The position numbers and the translations under genes were made by a program. Positions 39,329-48,477 of a stretch of 64,000 nt of DNA are shown here, in pieces. The notes under the pieces were generated by a model. That model was given only the letters and a program-made list of their open reading frames with translations. It searched no databases and had not been told where the DNA came from. The DNA is from Anaerozeibacter sp031551775 (GTDB lineage Bacteria; Bacillota; Clostridia; Christensenellales; Aristaeellaceae): positions 1 to 64,000 of the forward strand of contig JAVBND010000046.1 of NCBI GenBank assembly GCA_031551775.1. Direction: 5' to 3'. Numbering within the stretch: position 1 is the first letter of the stretch; each line of letters begins with the position of its first letter.

Positions 39329-41071
39329 TTACTTTGCCGTCTGTGTAACCCTGGCCAGGTCCCTGAGCACGTCGTACTGCTGATTGCCCTTTAGACCGCT
39401 GATGGAAGTTCTGGAAATCATCACGCCCGCGCGGAAGAACAAACCCAGGATCGGAAGGTCATCGACTACCTGCATCTGCACCTTGCTCATGGCGGCCTTG
39501 AGGTCATTCTCCGTCATCGCTTTATAGGCGTCGTGCAGCCATCCGTCCATCGCCGCGGAAGCATAGCGCGAATAATCACAGTTGCCCTTGACGCTCGCGG
39601 TAAACAGGAACGCAAGGTTCGGCACAAGGCTCAATTCAAACCCGACCAACGCCAGATCAAACTTGCCCTTGTCCATGTCGCTCAAAACATCTTCGGCCTT
39701 CTTGGTCTCCGTGATGATTTCAAATCCCACGAGCTTGAGCTGGCGCGCGATGGTCTCGATGGCCTCCGAACGCGTGGCGGTGGTGCCCCTGTCATAGGTT
39801 TCAAGCCTGAGCGACAGACGAACCATCTGCCCGTTGATCGATTTCTCAAGCACCCCGTCTGAATCGATGTCCGCCCAGTCGGCGTCATAGAGTATTTGGA
39901 GCGCGCGTTCAGGGCTATAGTTGAAACGCGTGGCGTGCGGGTCATACAGCCAACTGCCCGGCACGACCGGCACCTCACTCTCCTGCACCATGCCCGCATA
40001 GATGGTGTCGCCCAGCGTCGCGCGGTCTATGGCGTACATGAGCGCCTGGCGCACGCTTATGTCCTCCAATATATCGCTCTTGAGGTTGGGCACGATCAAT
40101 TCATAGGTTTGGGTGGAATAGTCGCGCGTGAGCCGGTCGGTCAGGCCCCGGCTGAGAGACGCGGTCGGGTAATCGGTCGCAAGCGCGTCAAACTCGCCAA
40201 GTTCGATCCCGATCAGCGCCGACTGGATGGATTTGTAGCAAAGCACCACCACGCTGTTGATCGTGCCGGACGCCCTGCGCCACCACAAGGGATTCGACTC
40301 AAGGCGCAGCGAAATGCCCTTGTCGTAACGCATGTACCAGTACGGGCCGGTCCCCATCGGCTGTTCAATCGACACGGTGGAGCGGTGCGCAACCGGAAAG
40401 GTCATAGAATACAAGATCATGTAGCCGACACCCTTGCTCTTAACGCGCAAGGTCTGATTGTCGATCGCCTGCATCCTCTCGATGTTCTGCACCAGATCGT
40501 ACCATACGGTCGCGGGGTACTTGAGGATTTCCTCGTAGCTCGCCACCACATCATACGCGGTCATTTCCTGGCCGTTGTGGAACTTGATGCCCGCCCTAAG
40601 GGTAAAGACCCACTCGTCGCCTTCGTTGGTCCAGCGGTCGGCCAGCATGGGCGTGGGCTGCAAGCTCTCGTTAAGCTCCACGACGCTTTCAAAAACCAAT
40701 TGATTGACCGCGTAAAAGTCCCGGTAATTCGTGTGGAACGGGTTGATCTCGGCGTCGTCGCCCACCACCACCGCGTAGGTCAAATCACCCCGAAGCATGC
40801 TGCCCTGGTTGGAACCGGGCTGGGCGTCAGCCTGGGCGGCCGGTGAATTGTCTTGGGATCCAGCGGTCAGGCTCGGCGCGCCGGGTATGATGTCGTCCTC
40901 ATAGACGGTGGGCGCGTCCGGCGCATAGTATTCCGCGCCCGCGTATGTCTGCTCCGTAATGGGCGCGGGCGTTGTTTCAATCGGCGTGATCGTGGTGTTG
41001 GCAGCGGGGCTGCAACCGGACAGAATCAGGCACGCAACCAGCGCCAGGGCCATGAGCCCTCTTTTCGTCAT
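39329..41071 (-). CDS. Family 5 extracellular solute-binding lipoprotein
   Basis: A 580-residue SBP_bac_5 protein (OppA/DppA/NikA type). The lipobox LILSGC gives lipidation at C20, followed by a Thr/Pro/Ala linker to about residue 95. The binding domain has FHTNYRDFYAVNQLVFESVVE, the IKFHNGQEMTAYDVVASYE motif and VRQALMYAIDR. No permease or ATPase genes lie next to it, so it must use a transporter encoded elsewhere or act as a sensor. The start overlaps the lytic transglycosylase stop (ATGA). It is the only clear lipobox among the four solute-binding proteins in this window. Confidence 0.9.
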   Translation of the reverse strand: MTKRGLMALALVACLILSGCSPAANTTITPIETTPAPITEQTYAGAEYYAPDAPTVYEDDIIPGAPSLTAGSQDNSPAAQADAQPGSNQGSMLRGDLTYAVVVGDDAEINPFHTNYRDFYAVNQLVFESVVELNESLQPTPMLADRWTNEGDEWVFTLRAGIKFHNGQEMTAYDVVASYEEILKYPATVWYDLVQNIERMQAIDNQTLRVKSKGVGYMILYSMTFPVAHRSTVSIEQPMGTGPYWYMRYDKGISLRLESNPLWWRRASGTINSVVVLCYKSIQSALIGIELGEFDALATDYPTASLSRGLTDRLTRDYSTQTYELIVPNLKSDILEDISVRQALMYAIDRATLGDTIYAGMVQESEVPVVPGSWLYDPHATRFNYSPERALQILYDADWADIDSDGVLEKSINGQMVRLSLRLETYDRGTTATRSEAIETIARQLKLVGFEIITETKKAEDVLSDMDKGKFDLALVGFELSLVPNLAFLFTASVKGNCDYSRYASAAMDGWLHDAYKAMTENDLKAAMSKVQMQVVDDLPILGLFFRAGVMISRTSISGLKGNQQYDVLRDLARVTQTAK

Positions 41072-41688
41072 ACCTTGATTATCTCCTTGTACTTTTCGTA
41101 TACCGAACGCACATTTTTAACGTACGCGTTCGTCGCCTTGTAGGGGATGTTTTCAAGGGTTGCGCCGTCGGAGGAATACTGCTGATCGTCCAGCCATTCG
41201 TCTACGCGCCCACCGCCCGCGTGATACGCGGCCGTCGCCTTGGTCAAATCACCGTCAAAGCGTTCGTCCAGGTAATTGAGGTACCAGCAGCCAAACCGGA
41301 TGTTGGTCTCGGGATCATAGAGCATTTCCTCGGTATAGTTCGCCATATCAAACTTGGTCGCGAGCCAGGTCCCGGTCTCAGGCATGATCTGCATGAGCCC
41401 GATAGCGCCCACATTCGAAACCGCGTCCGGGCGGAAGCTGCTTTCGCAGTAAATCACCGCCGCCACGCGCGCGGGGTCGAGCGAATACTCCTGGGCGTAT
41501 TGATTGATCAGGTCCTCGTAGGAGAGCGGATACAGCTTCTCCTCAATTTGTTTGGGGAAAAGCGATATATAGTATCCCGCGACCAGTATGAGCGCTACGG
41601 TCAGTACGACCGCCAGAAGCGGCCCAAACATCCGCCGTCTGCGCGCGCGCCGGCGCCTGCGCGGCCGGTTCATCTGAATCCTGTCCAT
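41068..41688 (-). CDS. Membrane-anchored lytic transglycosylase (SLT domain)
   Basis: A 206-residue murein hydrolase. It starts with a very Arg-rich cytoplasmic segment (RRRRRARRRR), then a TM at about 22-42, then an SLT/goose-lysozyme domain: E82 in YCESSFRPDAVS is the catalytic acid, with GLMQIMPETG, YDPETNIRFGCWYL and AAYHAG as the following family motifs. It cleaves glycan strands at the outer membrane face. It starts 3 bp after coaE and overlaps the solute-binding protein gene, as part of the polA-coaE-slt operon often seen in Clostridia. Confidence 0.92.
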   Translation of the reverse strand: MDRIQMNRPRRRRRARRRRMFGPLLAVVLTVALILVAGYYISLFPKQIEEKLYPLSYEDLINQYAQEYSLDPARVAAVIYCESSFRPDAVSNVGAIGLMQIMPETGTWLATKFDMANYTEEMLYDPETNIRFGCWYLNYLDERFDGDLTKATAAYHAGGGRVDEWLDDQQYSSDGATLENIPYKATNAYVKNVRSVYEKYKEIIKV

Positions 41689-41691
41689 CGT

Positions 41692-42309
41692 TTATCGTCT
41701 CCTCGTCAGTTCCCTGTACAGGTGCTGAAGTTCGTTTTTTACCTCGTTCATGGGCCGGTCGGTTGATATCACGCGGTCGGCCCGCGCTGTTTTTTCCTCA
41801 AGCGGCATTTGGCTTTCAATGCGGCGGGCGGCCTGCGCACGGGTAATACGGTCGCGGTTCATGACGCGCAGCACCTGCTGTTCGCCTGTCGCAGCCATCA
41901 CCCATACCTCGTCGCACAGCGCGTCAAGGCCGGTCTCAAAGAGCAGCGGCACATCGAGTACAACCACTTTCGCGCCCGCTTCATCGGCCGCCTCAATCTC
42001 CTCCAGCATTTTGCGCTGAATCGCGGGGTGCAAAATCGCCTCAAGCGCACGCCGTTCGCCCTCATCCTGAAAGATCACATCGCCAAGCTTTATTCGGTCA
42101 AGCGTTTCGTCTTCATGAAAAACACCGTCTCCGAAGCGCTGCCGTATCGCGTCAAGCGCCGCGCCCCCCTTTTGCGTCATGGCATGCGATATCCTGTCCG
42201 CATCGACCACCGCCGCGCCAAGCTCCTGAAGTACCGAAGCCGCCGTGGTCTTGCCGCAGCCTACGCCACCGGTCAGCCCCAGCCGAATCGCCTTATCCTT
42301 TGCAGTCAA
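41692..42309 (-). CDS. coaE: Dephospho-CoA kinase
   Basis: A 205-residue P-loop kinase for the final step of CoA synthesis. Walker A is LTGGVGCGKTT (about 12-22), followed by VDADRISH (substrate Asp), the LID region MNRDRITRAQAARRIESQ and LDVPLLFE. The start is TTG 42309, inside the end of polA, with GGGAGGGG 6 nt upstream; this SD makes the unusual start convincing. Translationally coupled to polA by a 17-bp overlap. Confidence 0.94.
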   Translation of the reverse strand: MTAKDKAIRLGLTGGVGCGKTTAASVLQELGAAVVDADRISHAMTQKGGAALDAIRQRFGDGVFHEDETLDRIKLGDVIFQDEGERRALEAILHPAIQRKMLEEIEAADEAGAKVVVLDVPLLFETGLDALCDEVWVMAATGEQQVLRVMNRDRITRAQAARRIESQMPLEEKTARADRVISTDRPMNEVKNELQHLYRELTRRR

Positions 42310-44899
42310 ACCAATCCCCTCCCGCCGTTACGTCGGCCACAAGCCGCGCGTCAAGCGTCGCCGCGCCTTCCATCGCTTCGCGCAGAAGCGCCTTGATCCG
42401 CTCCGTCTCTTCTTCGGGGCATTCGACGATCAGCTCATCGTGCACCTGCAAAATCAGGCGCGCCGCATACCGCCCGGATTTAAGCGCTTCGCTCACGCGA
42501 ACCATCGCGATTTTGATGATGTCGGCGGCGGTGCCCTGAATGGGGCTGTTCATTGCCGCGCGCTCGCCGAAGGAGCGAATGTTGTAATTGGCGCTTTGAA
42601 GCTCCGCCAGGTAGCGCCTCCTTCCGAAGAGCGTGGTTACGTAGCCTTGCGCCTTCCCCTCGGCCACCTTCTCATCCATAAACCTTTTTACGGCGGGGTA
42701 ACGCTCAAAATAGCGCTCGATAAATTCCGTGGCCTCGCGCCGCGATACGCCGATGTTCTTCGCCAGACCAAAGTCGGAAATCCCGTATACGATGCCAAAG
42801 TTGACTGCCTTGGCGGCGGAGCGCATTGAGGGCGTCACATCATCAAGCGGCACGCCGTAAACCTCGGCGGCCGTTCGCCTGTGGATATCCTGGTTCATCC
42901 GAAAGGCCTCAAGCATTACTTGGTCGCCCGACATGTGCGCAAGGACCCGCAGCTCGATTTGAGAATAATCGGCGTCAACCAGCGCCCAACCGGGCCTGGC
43001 CACAAACGCGCGGCGAATTTCGCGCCCCTCAGCCGTGCGCACGGGACTGTTTTGCAGGTTCGGTTCGCTTGAGCTCAAGCGCCCGGTGGCGGTGGCAACC
43101 TGGTCAAAGGAGGTGTGGATGCGCCCATCCGCGTCCCTCAAGCGCAAAAGCGCTTCTACGTAGGTGGAATTGAGCTTGAACAGCTTGCGGTATTCAAGGA
43201 TCGGCGGCACAATCTCATGCCGGTCGCTGATTGATTCCAAGATATCGGCCGATGTCGAATAGCCGGACGCGGTCTTCTTCCCGCCCGGCAAGCCGAGCTT
43301 GCCAAAGAGCAATTCCCCGAGCTGCTTGGGCGAATTGATGTTGAAGTTTTCACCCGCCATCGCCCATATGCGTTCAGAGAGCTGCGCGATGCGCGCCTGA
43401 TATCCTTCGCCCAATTGCCGAAGCGCCCCGTCATCGACCAAAAAGCCCTCTTGCTCCATATCGTAAAGCGTCAACGCCAACGGCATCTCGATGGTCTCGT
43501 AGAGCTTTTTGACCCCGGTTTCCTCCATGGTCTCTCTTTGCCGCTTCTCAAGCTCAAACATCAGGGCGGGCTTTAACCCGGTTTCACCCGCCGCCAGCCC
43601 TTCCTGCTCAAGCAGCGCCCCCAGTTTAAAGGACGCCCTTTGCGGGTTGATCGAATATGCGGCCAGCATACAATCAAAAACTCCACTTTTCAGGTGGACG
43701 CCGGCTTCTTCCAATGAACCAAGCATGGACTTGATATCGTATACCAACACGCGCGGCGCTTTTTCGATGAGCGGCTTGATCCCGCACAGCACGTCCGCCA
43801 CACTCATACCCGGTGACAACAAATCACCCGACATCGACACAACAGACTGATGTCCGTTTTCAAGCGCAATCCCGAAAGCATCGCTCTCAAGCGCAAGCGC
43901 GATGGCCTCTCCCGTCGCCTGCGCATTCGCCCATGCAGCAAGTGCGTCCTGCCCATCCAAGCGCTGTGCATCCTGCCATTCCTGCACGGCGCCAATTTGA
44001 GACCTTGGTCTTTTTTCGGCTTTTCCTACCATTTCCACCGGAAGGCCGGTCAGGCGCGGCATGAGCGACTTGAGCTTTAGCGCTTCGAGCATCGAAAGTC
44101 CGTCGGCCAAGTCGTGAATCGCGAAGCCCTGAATATCCGCATCGACAGGCGCGTTTCTTTCAACCGTAGCCATTTCCTTCGAGAAGCGCGCCTGATCGGC
44201 AAACTCAATCAAGCGCTCGCGCAGCTTCCCCTTTTGCGCCTCCTGGGCTGTCTCCAGTACCTTGTCAAGCGTACCATGCTCCTTGAGCAGCTTGAGCGCG
44301 GTCTTTTCACCCACGCCCGGAACGCCCGGTATGTTGTCTGAGCTGTCGCCCATAAGCCCCTTCAGGTCGATCATTTGATCTGGGGTCAAGCCATATTTTT
44401 CCATAAGAAACGCGGGCGTCACGCGCTCTGTGTCGGTAATTCCGCGCTTGGTATAGATGACGGTGGTGTGTTCGCCTGCCAGTTGAAACGCGTCGCGGTC
44501 GCCGGTCACAAGCAGCGCGTCCACGCCCGCATCTTCACACTTTTTCGAAAGCGTACCCAGCATGTCGTCGGCTTCATAGCGCTCAAGCGTGACAATTTTT
44601 ATGTGCATCTCTTCAAGGCATTCGCGGATGAGCGCCATTTGGGGCCTGAGTTCTTCCGGCATGGCCGCGCGGCCCGCCTTGTATGCTTCATACCGCTCAT
44701 GCCGGAACGTCGGACCGCTCAGGTCGAACGCCACAGCGCAATAGGCCGGTTCTTCCTCCTTGAACACCTTGATGAGCATCGACAAAAAGCCAAACACCGC
44801 ATTGGTATATACGCCTTGCCCGTTGTCAAGCAATGGCAGGGCATGAAAAGATCGATGCATCAGGCTGTTGCCATCCACCAGCACCATTTTGTCGGCCAT
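42293..44899 (-). CDS. polA: DNA polymerase I
   Basis: An 868-residue enzyme for Okazaki fragment processing and repair. The N-terminal 5'-3' exonuclease domain (1 to about 290) has DGNSLMHRSFHALP and VTGDRDAFQL. The middle 3'-5' exonuclease-like domain lacks the usual DxE metal residues (EAIALALESDAF), so proofreading is probably lost, as in many Bacillota. The polymerase domain has motif A DYSQIELRVLAH, motif B KAVNFGIVYGIS and motif C QVHDELIVE. ATG 44899 (MADKMVLVDGNS) with GGGAGGG upstream. First gene of a long minus-strand operon. Confidence 0.96.
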   Translation of the reverse strand: MADKMVLVDGNSLMHRSFHALPLLDNGQGVYTNAVFGFLSMLIKVFKEEEPAYCAVAFDLSGPTFRHERYEAYKAGRAAMPEELRPQMALIRECLEEMHIKIVTLERYEADDMLGTLSKKCEDAGVDALLVTGDRDAFQLAGEHTTVIYTKRGITDTERVTPAFLMEKYGLTPDQMIDLKGLMGDSSDNIPGVPGVGEKTALKLLKEHGTLDKVLETAQEAQKGKLRERLIEFADQARFSKEMATVERNAPVDADIQGFAIHDLADGLSMLEALKLKSLMPRLTGLPVEMVGKAEKRPRSQIGAVQEWQDAQRLDGQDALAAWANAQATGEAIALALESDAFGIALENGHQSVVSMSGDLLSPGMSVADVLCGIKPLIEKAPRVLVYDIKSMLGSLEEAGVHLKSGVFDCMLAAYSINPQRASFKLGALLEQEGLAAGETGLKPALMFELEKRQRETMEETGVKKLYETIEMPLALTLYDMEQEGFLVDDGALRQLGEGYQARIAQLSERIWAMAGENFNINSPKQLGELLFGKLGLPGGKKTASGYSTSADILESISDRHEIVPPILEYRKLFKLNSTYVEALLRLRDADGRIHTSFDQVATATGRLSSSEPNLQNSPVRTAEGREIRRAFVARPGWALVDADYSQIELRVLAHMSGDQVMLEAFRMNQDIHRRTAAEVYGVPLDDVTPSMRSAAKAVNFGIVYGISDFGLAKNIGVSRREATEFIERYFERYPAVKRFMDEKVAEGKAQGYVTTLFGRRRYLAELQSANYNIRSFGERAAMNSPIQGTAADIIKIAMVRVSEALKSGRYAARLILQVHDELIVECPEEETERIKALLREAMEGAATLDARLVADVTAGGDWFDCKG

Positions 44900-44936
44900 G
44901 TCGGTTACCCTCCCAAATGACGAAAGCATTCAGTTT

Positions 44937-44965
44937 ATTATACGCTCTGCCGAGTAAAAAATCAA
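44937..44965 (-). promoter_or_regulatory. Sigma-A promoter of the polA operon
   Basis: Minus-strand TTGATT (44960-44965), a 17-bp spacer and TATAAT (44937-44942), 38 bp before the polA ATG. It lies back-to-back with the promoter at 44972-45000. Confidence 0.75.
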
Positions 44966-44971
44966 CCGCGC

Positions 44972-45000
44972 TGGACACAGTGGGCGGTTCGTGGTATCAT
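44972..45000 (+). promoter_or_regulatory. Sigma-A promoter of the topB operon
   Basis: TGGACA (44972-44977), a 17-bp spacer and TATCAT (44995-45000). Only 6 bp separate its -35 from the divergent polA -35, so RNA polymerase binding at the two should interfere. Confidence 0.75.
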
Positions 45001-45033
45001 AGAGTGTTGAATCTGGCAATCGGAGGAAAACAC

Positions 45034-45513
45034 ATGAGCAAGGCTTGCAAGATCGTCACGGCGATAACCCTCGTCACCGTCGCCCTCACTGTATACATCC
45101 TCGCGAGCGCGCAATTGAGCGCCGACATTGTTTCAATTAAAATCGAGAACGCCGCCGACCGGACAGATACCTTTGCCCCGCTCGCGGATGCCATCGAACG
45201 CGGCGACTTGGCGGACAACCAATTCCGCGCGCTTAAGAGCGATGAAGCGGCCGATTATGCGTTCGTCACCTATACCGTCGAGCTTTCCGGGCATTGCCCC
45301 ATCAGCGCCGAGTGGGCGGTGCTCAGCCTCTCGCCCGTCGGCGGCGACGTGGCGTTCCTTCCGGGCGAGGAGCAGGATGTGCCGCCCTTTTCTTCGCGCA
45401 CGATCAACGCGACGCTTTTGACCGCGCGCGAGGACGCGGAAGCCGCGCGCAATCTTTGGGTGGAATATTACGTGTTTGGACGCGCGATGAGCGCCGTGGT
45501 GCGGGGCCAATGA
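45034..45513 (+). CDS. Uncharacterised membrane-anchored protein
   Basis: A 159-residue protein not assigned to a family. It has an N-terminal signal anchor at about 5-27 (CKIVTAITLVTVALTVYILAS) followed by an extracytoplasmic domain of about 130 residues. That domain has beta-rich, Ig-like or NEAT-like spacing (VTYTVELSGHCPISAEWAVLSLSP, FSSRTINATLLT). SD CGGAGGA. It overlaps topB by ATGA, an unexpected partner for a topoisomerase. A cell-surface or DUF-type accessory is possible; nothing indicates catalysis. Confidence 0.7.
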   Translation: MSKACKIVTAITLVTVALTVYILASAQLSADIVSIKIENAADRTDTFAPLADAIERGDLADNQFRALKSDEAADYAFVTYTVELSGHCPISAEWAVLSLSPVGGDVAFLPGEEQDVPPFSSRTINATLLTAREDAEAARNLWVEYYVFGRAMSAVVRGQ

Positions 45514-47615
45514 GGACACTGATTGTCGCGGAAAAGCCCTCCGTAGCGCGTGACATAGCGCGGGTGCTCCTCTGCCGCGAACGGGGCGAGGGCATGCTCA
45601 TGAGCGAGGAATACTGTGTCACATGGGCGATAGGGCACCTTGTGTCGCTGGCGGAACCAGATGAAATTGATCCCCAATACAAAAAGTGGCGCATGGAAGC
45701 GCTGCCCATCCTCCCGGAAACACTTCCCACCAAGGTGCTCCCCAAGACCAAGTCGCAGTTTCAGGTGGTCAAGACCCTCTTGAACGCCAAGGAAACAGGA
45801 CGCGTCATCTGCGCAACCGACAGCGGGCGCGAAGGGGAACTGATCTTTCGCTATATTTATGAAAAAGCCCAATGCAAAAAGCCGGTCGATCGGTTGTGGA
45901 TATCCTCGATGACCGACGCGGCCATCAAGGAGGGGTTTTTAAAGCTCAGGCCCGACAGCGATTATGACGCGCTGTACGTAAGTGCGCGCTGCCGCGCCGA
46001 AGCCGACTGGCTTGTGGGCATGAACGCATCGCGCGCATTTACGCTCAAGTACGGAGCGCTGCTCTCCATCGGGCGCGTACAAACGCCAACGCTCAAGTTG
46101 ATCGCCGAGCGCGACCGCGAAATCCGCGAATTTGTGCCGCTTGACTTCCACGAAATTCGCGCTGATTTTGGCGATTATGAGGGGCTTTGGCAGAACCCTG
46201 AGAAAAAAGACGGCAAATGCTCTGACGCGGACCTTGCGCAAAAAATCAAACGTGAAACCGAAGGGCAAACAGGTACCGTGACCGAATCGAGGCGTGAGGA
46301 AAAGACCACGCCCGCGCCGCAGCTGTTTGACCTGACTTCGCTTCAGCGCGAAGCCAACCGCCTAATGGGACTCTCCGCCGCAAAAACCCTTGAAATCGCG
46401 CAGGCGCTCTACGAAAAACACAAGCTCATCACCTACCCGCGCACCGACAGCCGCTACCTCCCGCAGGATATGACGGGAAAAGTCTCAAGCACGCTGCGCG
46501 CGTTGCCAGAACCCTATAGGGCCTTCGCCGCGCCGCTCCTGCCAAAGCCGCCTACCCCTTCCCGCGTGTACAATGATGCCAAGGTATCCGACCATCACGC
46601 CATCGTGCCCACCGGACAAACGTCAAACCTCGGTCGGTTGTCAGGCCCTGAGGAGCGCATATTCGACATGGTGGCCCGGCGCCTCATCGCCGCGCTATAC
46701 CCCGATTACCGCTACGAATCCACCATCTTAACGACCAGGGTCTGTTTTCACGATTTTCGAACCATGGGGCAGACGCCTCTTTTCGAAGGTTGGAAGGCGC
46801 TGTACAAGGATCAGGAGAGCGAAAAGACCGACGTCGGCACGGAAGCGCCGGTGCCGCGCTTGAGCGAAGGCGAGACGCGCACAGCCCGCAAGGTGACGCT
46901 GAAGAAGTGCAAAACCAAGCCGCCCTCCCCCCACACCGACGCATCGCTCTTGGGTCTCATGGAACATGCCGGGCGCGCAATTGAAGATGAGGCGTTGCGG
47001 GAGGCGCTCAAGGACAACGGTCTGGGTACACCCGCCACGCGCGCCGCCGTCATTGAACGCCTGATCCAGGTGGGCTACATCGAGCGCAAGGGCAAGGCGC
47101 TGATTGCCACAGAAAAAGGGCAGCGGCTGGTATCGGTCGTGCCCGATGAAATCGCAACGCCCGAGATGACCGGCAAGTGGGAACGCGCGCTCAGCGCCAT
47201 GGCACGAGAAACAGACCCGAGTCTTCTCAACGGTCGATCTGAGCGCTTCATGGGCAGCATACGCCGCTATGCCGCATTTTTGGTGGAATCAGCCCGACAA
47301 GCGGACGCGGCGGTCATATTTGAGGCCGAAGCGCGCAAGGGCGCAAAGGGCAAGTCGAAGGTATCCTCACTCGGGCGCGCATGCCCACTGTGCGGCGCGG
47401 GTGAAGTGACCGCGAACCAGCGGGCGTTTGGCTGTTCTCGCTGGCAGGAAGGGTGCAAATTCACCATATGGCGAGACCAACTGACCCGCCAGGGCGGACC
47501 GGCTTTGGGCGTCAACGAGATGAAAAAACTGCTTGACGGCCAGGAAATCGCATGCGAACAGGGCGCAATCCGCATGGACGGCGCGCGCCTCGTGATGGCA
47601 AAACCCACAAACTAA
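45510..47615 (+). CDS. topB: DNA topoisomerase III
   Basis: A 701-residue type IA topoisomerase. The Toprim domain starts MRTLIVAEKPSVARDIARV and continues with ATDSGREGELIF (metal-binding acidic residues). The active-site Tyr is in LITYPRTDSRYLP, and SIGRVQTPTL is another IA motif. The C-terminus carries one zinc-finger-like Cys4 domain (CPLCGAGEV...FGCSRWQEGC) ending in the topo C-terminal repeat. ATG 45510 overlaps the upstream stop (ATGA). Relatives occur both as chromosomal TopB and on conjugative elements; no transfer genes are present here. Confidence 0.94.
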   Translation: MRTLIVAEKPSVARDIARVLLCRERGEGMLMSEEYCVTWAIGHLVSLAEPDEIDPQYKKWRMEALPILPETLPTKVLPKTKSQFQVVKTLLNAKETGRVICATDSGREGELIFRYIYEKAQCKKPVDRLWISSMTDAAIKEGFLKLRPDSDYDALYVSARCRAEADWLVGMNASRAFTLKYGALLSIGRVQTPTLKLIAERDREIREFVPLDFHEIRADFGDYEGLWQNPEKKDGKCSDADLAQKIKRETEGQTGTVTESRREEKTTPAPQLFDLTSLQREANRLMGLSAAKTLEIAQALYEKHKLITYPRTDSRYLPQDMTGKVSSTLRALPEPYRAFAAPLLPKPPTPSRVYNDAKVSDHHAIVPTGQTSNLGRLSGPEERIFDMVARRLIAALYPDYRYESTILTTRVCFHDFRTMGQTPLFEGWKALYKDQESEKTDVGTEAPVPRLSEGETRTARKVTLKKCKTKPPSPHTDASLLGLMEHAGRAIEDEALREALKDNGLGTPATRAAVIERLIQVGYIERKGKALIATEKGQRLVSVVPDEIATPEMTGKWERALSAMARETDPSLLNGRSERFMGSIRRYAAFLVESARQADAAVIFEAEARKGAKGKSKVSSLGRACPLCGAGEVTANQRAFGCSRWQEGCKFTIWRDQLTRQGGPALGVNEMKKLLDGQEIACEQGAIRMDGARLVMAKPTN

Positions 47616-47655
47616 CGCCACTCCAAATCTTTCAAGATTCGTCTCGGCATAAAAG

Positions 47656-47687
47656 CGGCTGTCACACCCGATCGGGCGCGACAGCCG
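47656..47687 (-). terminator. Terminator between topB and the zinc-ribbon gene
   Basis: CGGCTGTC (47656-47663) with GACAGCCG (47680-47687), enclosing the palindrome CCCGATCGGG. On the minus strand the stem is followed by CTTTTA, fitting the gene ending at 47704; it may also act on topB. Confidence 0.65.
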
Positions 47688-47703
47688 TTCGTTTGTCCGC
47701 TGT

Positions 47704-48306
47704 TTACGTCGGTTCCTCTTGATCGCCGACGCCATCGGTTGTGGATTCGGCCCGGTCTCCCGTAATCGGCTCCTCCTTGGCCTTGGGCCAATTGATCTCG
47801 ACGTTCACATCGCCCTTGTCAAATGCCTGTGTCTCGGCGGCTTCGCTGGCACTGGCCGATTGTGCCGGACCCGCACTTAGCGCCGTCTCAGCCGAATCAT
47901 CCGCTTCAACCTTCACCGTTTCCTCCGCCGGTTCAATCAGCGGCTCGTCTTCCGGCATGCGGGAACCGCAACTGGCGCAAAAGCGCGACTGGGCGGGCTG
48001 TATCTCGCCGCAGTTCGGACAGCGGCTCTGATGCTTGATGCGGTCGATCAGGCGCGCAACCGTATCGGCCTGATCGTTTAGCCGGTCGATCTCGTCGCAC
48101 AGGCGGCTGGCGGCTTCATGCGCGCCCTGCGCTTCGCGCGTGGCGTAGTAGGCCTTGCCGATCTGCGCGTACAATTCATCGACCTGAGACCTGATGCCGG
48201 CAAGCTTCGCGTTGAGCCTGGAAATTTCCGCCGCTTCACTGGTGCGTCTGCCCACCGTTTGCGCGGCCTCGCTCAGTGTCTTGCCCAAGTCCTGAAAAAA
48301 CGCCAT
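47704..48306 (-). CDS. Coiled-coil zinc-ribbon protein
   Basis: A 200-residue soluble protein. About 1-92 is helical and coiled-coil (ISRLNAKLAGIRSQVDELYAQIGKAYY). A zinc ribbon follows with C96, C99, C110 and C113 (RCPNCGEIQPAQSRFCASCG). The C-terminal 85 residues are acidic and low in complexity. SD GAGGTGAG before ATG 48306. Similar small proteins are common in Clostridia with no known function. It is divergent from the yetF gene and shares the region with the 12-bp inverted repeat at 48389-48421. Confidence 0.8.
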   Translation of the reverse strand: MAFFQDLGKTLSEAAQTVGRRTSEAAEISRLNAKLAGIRSQVDELYAQIGKAYYATREAQGAHEAASRLCDEIDRLNDQADTVARLIDRIKHQSRCPNCGEIQPAQSRFCASCGSRMPEDEPLIEPAEETVKVEADDSAETALSAGPAQSASASEAAETQAFDKGDVNVEINWPKAKEEPITGDRAESTTDGVGDQEEPT

Positions 48307-48388
48307 ACCACTCACCTCTTCTTTCAAAGCTATGCGGGGCGCGCGCCCGTTCATGTCAGTTCTTCGCCCCTCCCCATAGTTTGCACAT

Positions 48389-48421
48389 TTTTGGCGAAAA
48401 AGCAAGCGTTTCGCCAAAAAC
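48389..48421. promoter_or_regulatory. Perfect 12-bp inverted repeat between divergent genes
   Basis: TTTTTGGCGAAA (48389-48400) and TTTCGCCAAAAA (48410-48421) with a 9-nt spacer. It lies between the starts of the zinc-ribbon gene (minus) and yetF (plus), where no terminator is needed, so a shared operator or transcript leader structure is more likely. Confidence 0.55.
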
Positions 48422-48477
48422 TAAGCGTTTGGATAAACTTACGCCACATTGCGCAACCTCAATTGGGAGGGTAAACT

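Noticed and set aside
45510..47615. topB as a marker of an integrated conjugative element
   Set aside because: No integrase, relaxase, transfer gene or attachment repeat is present; composition matches the neighbours.
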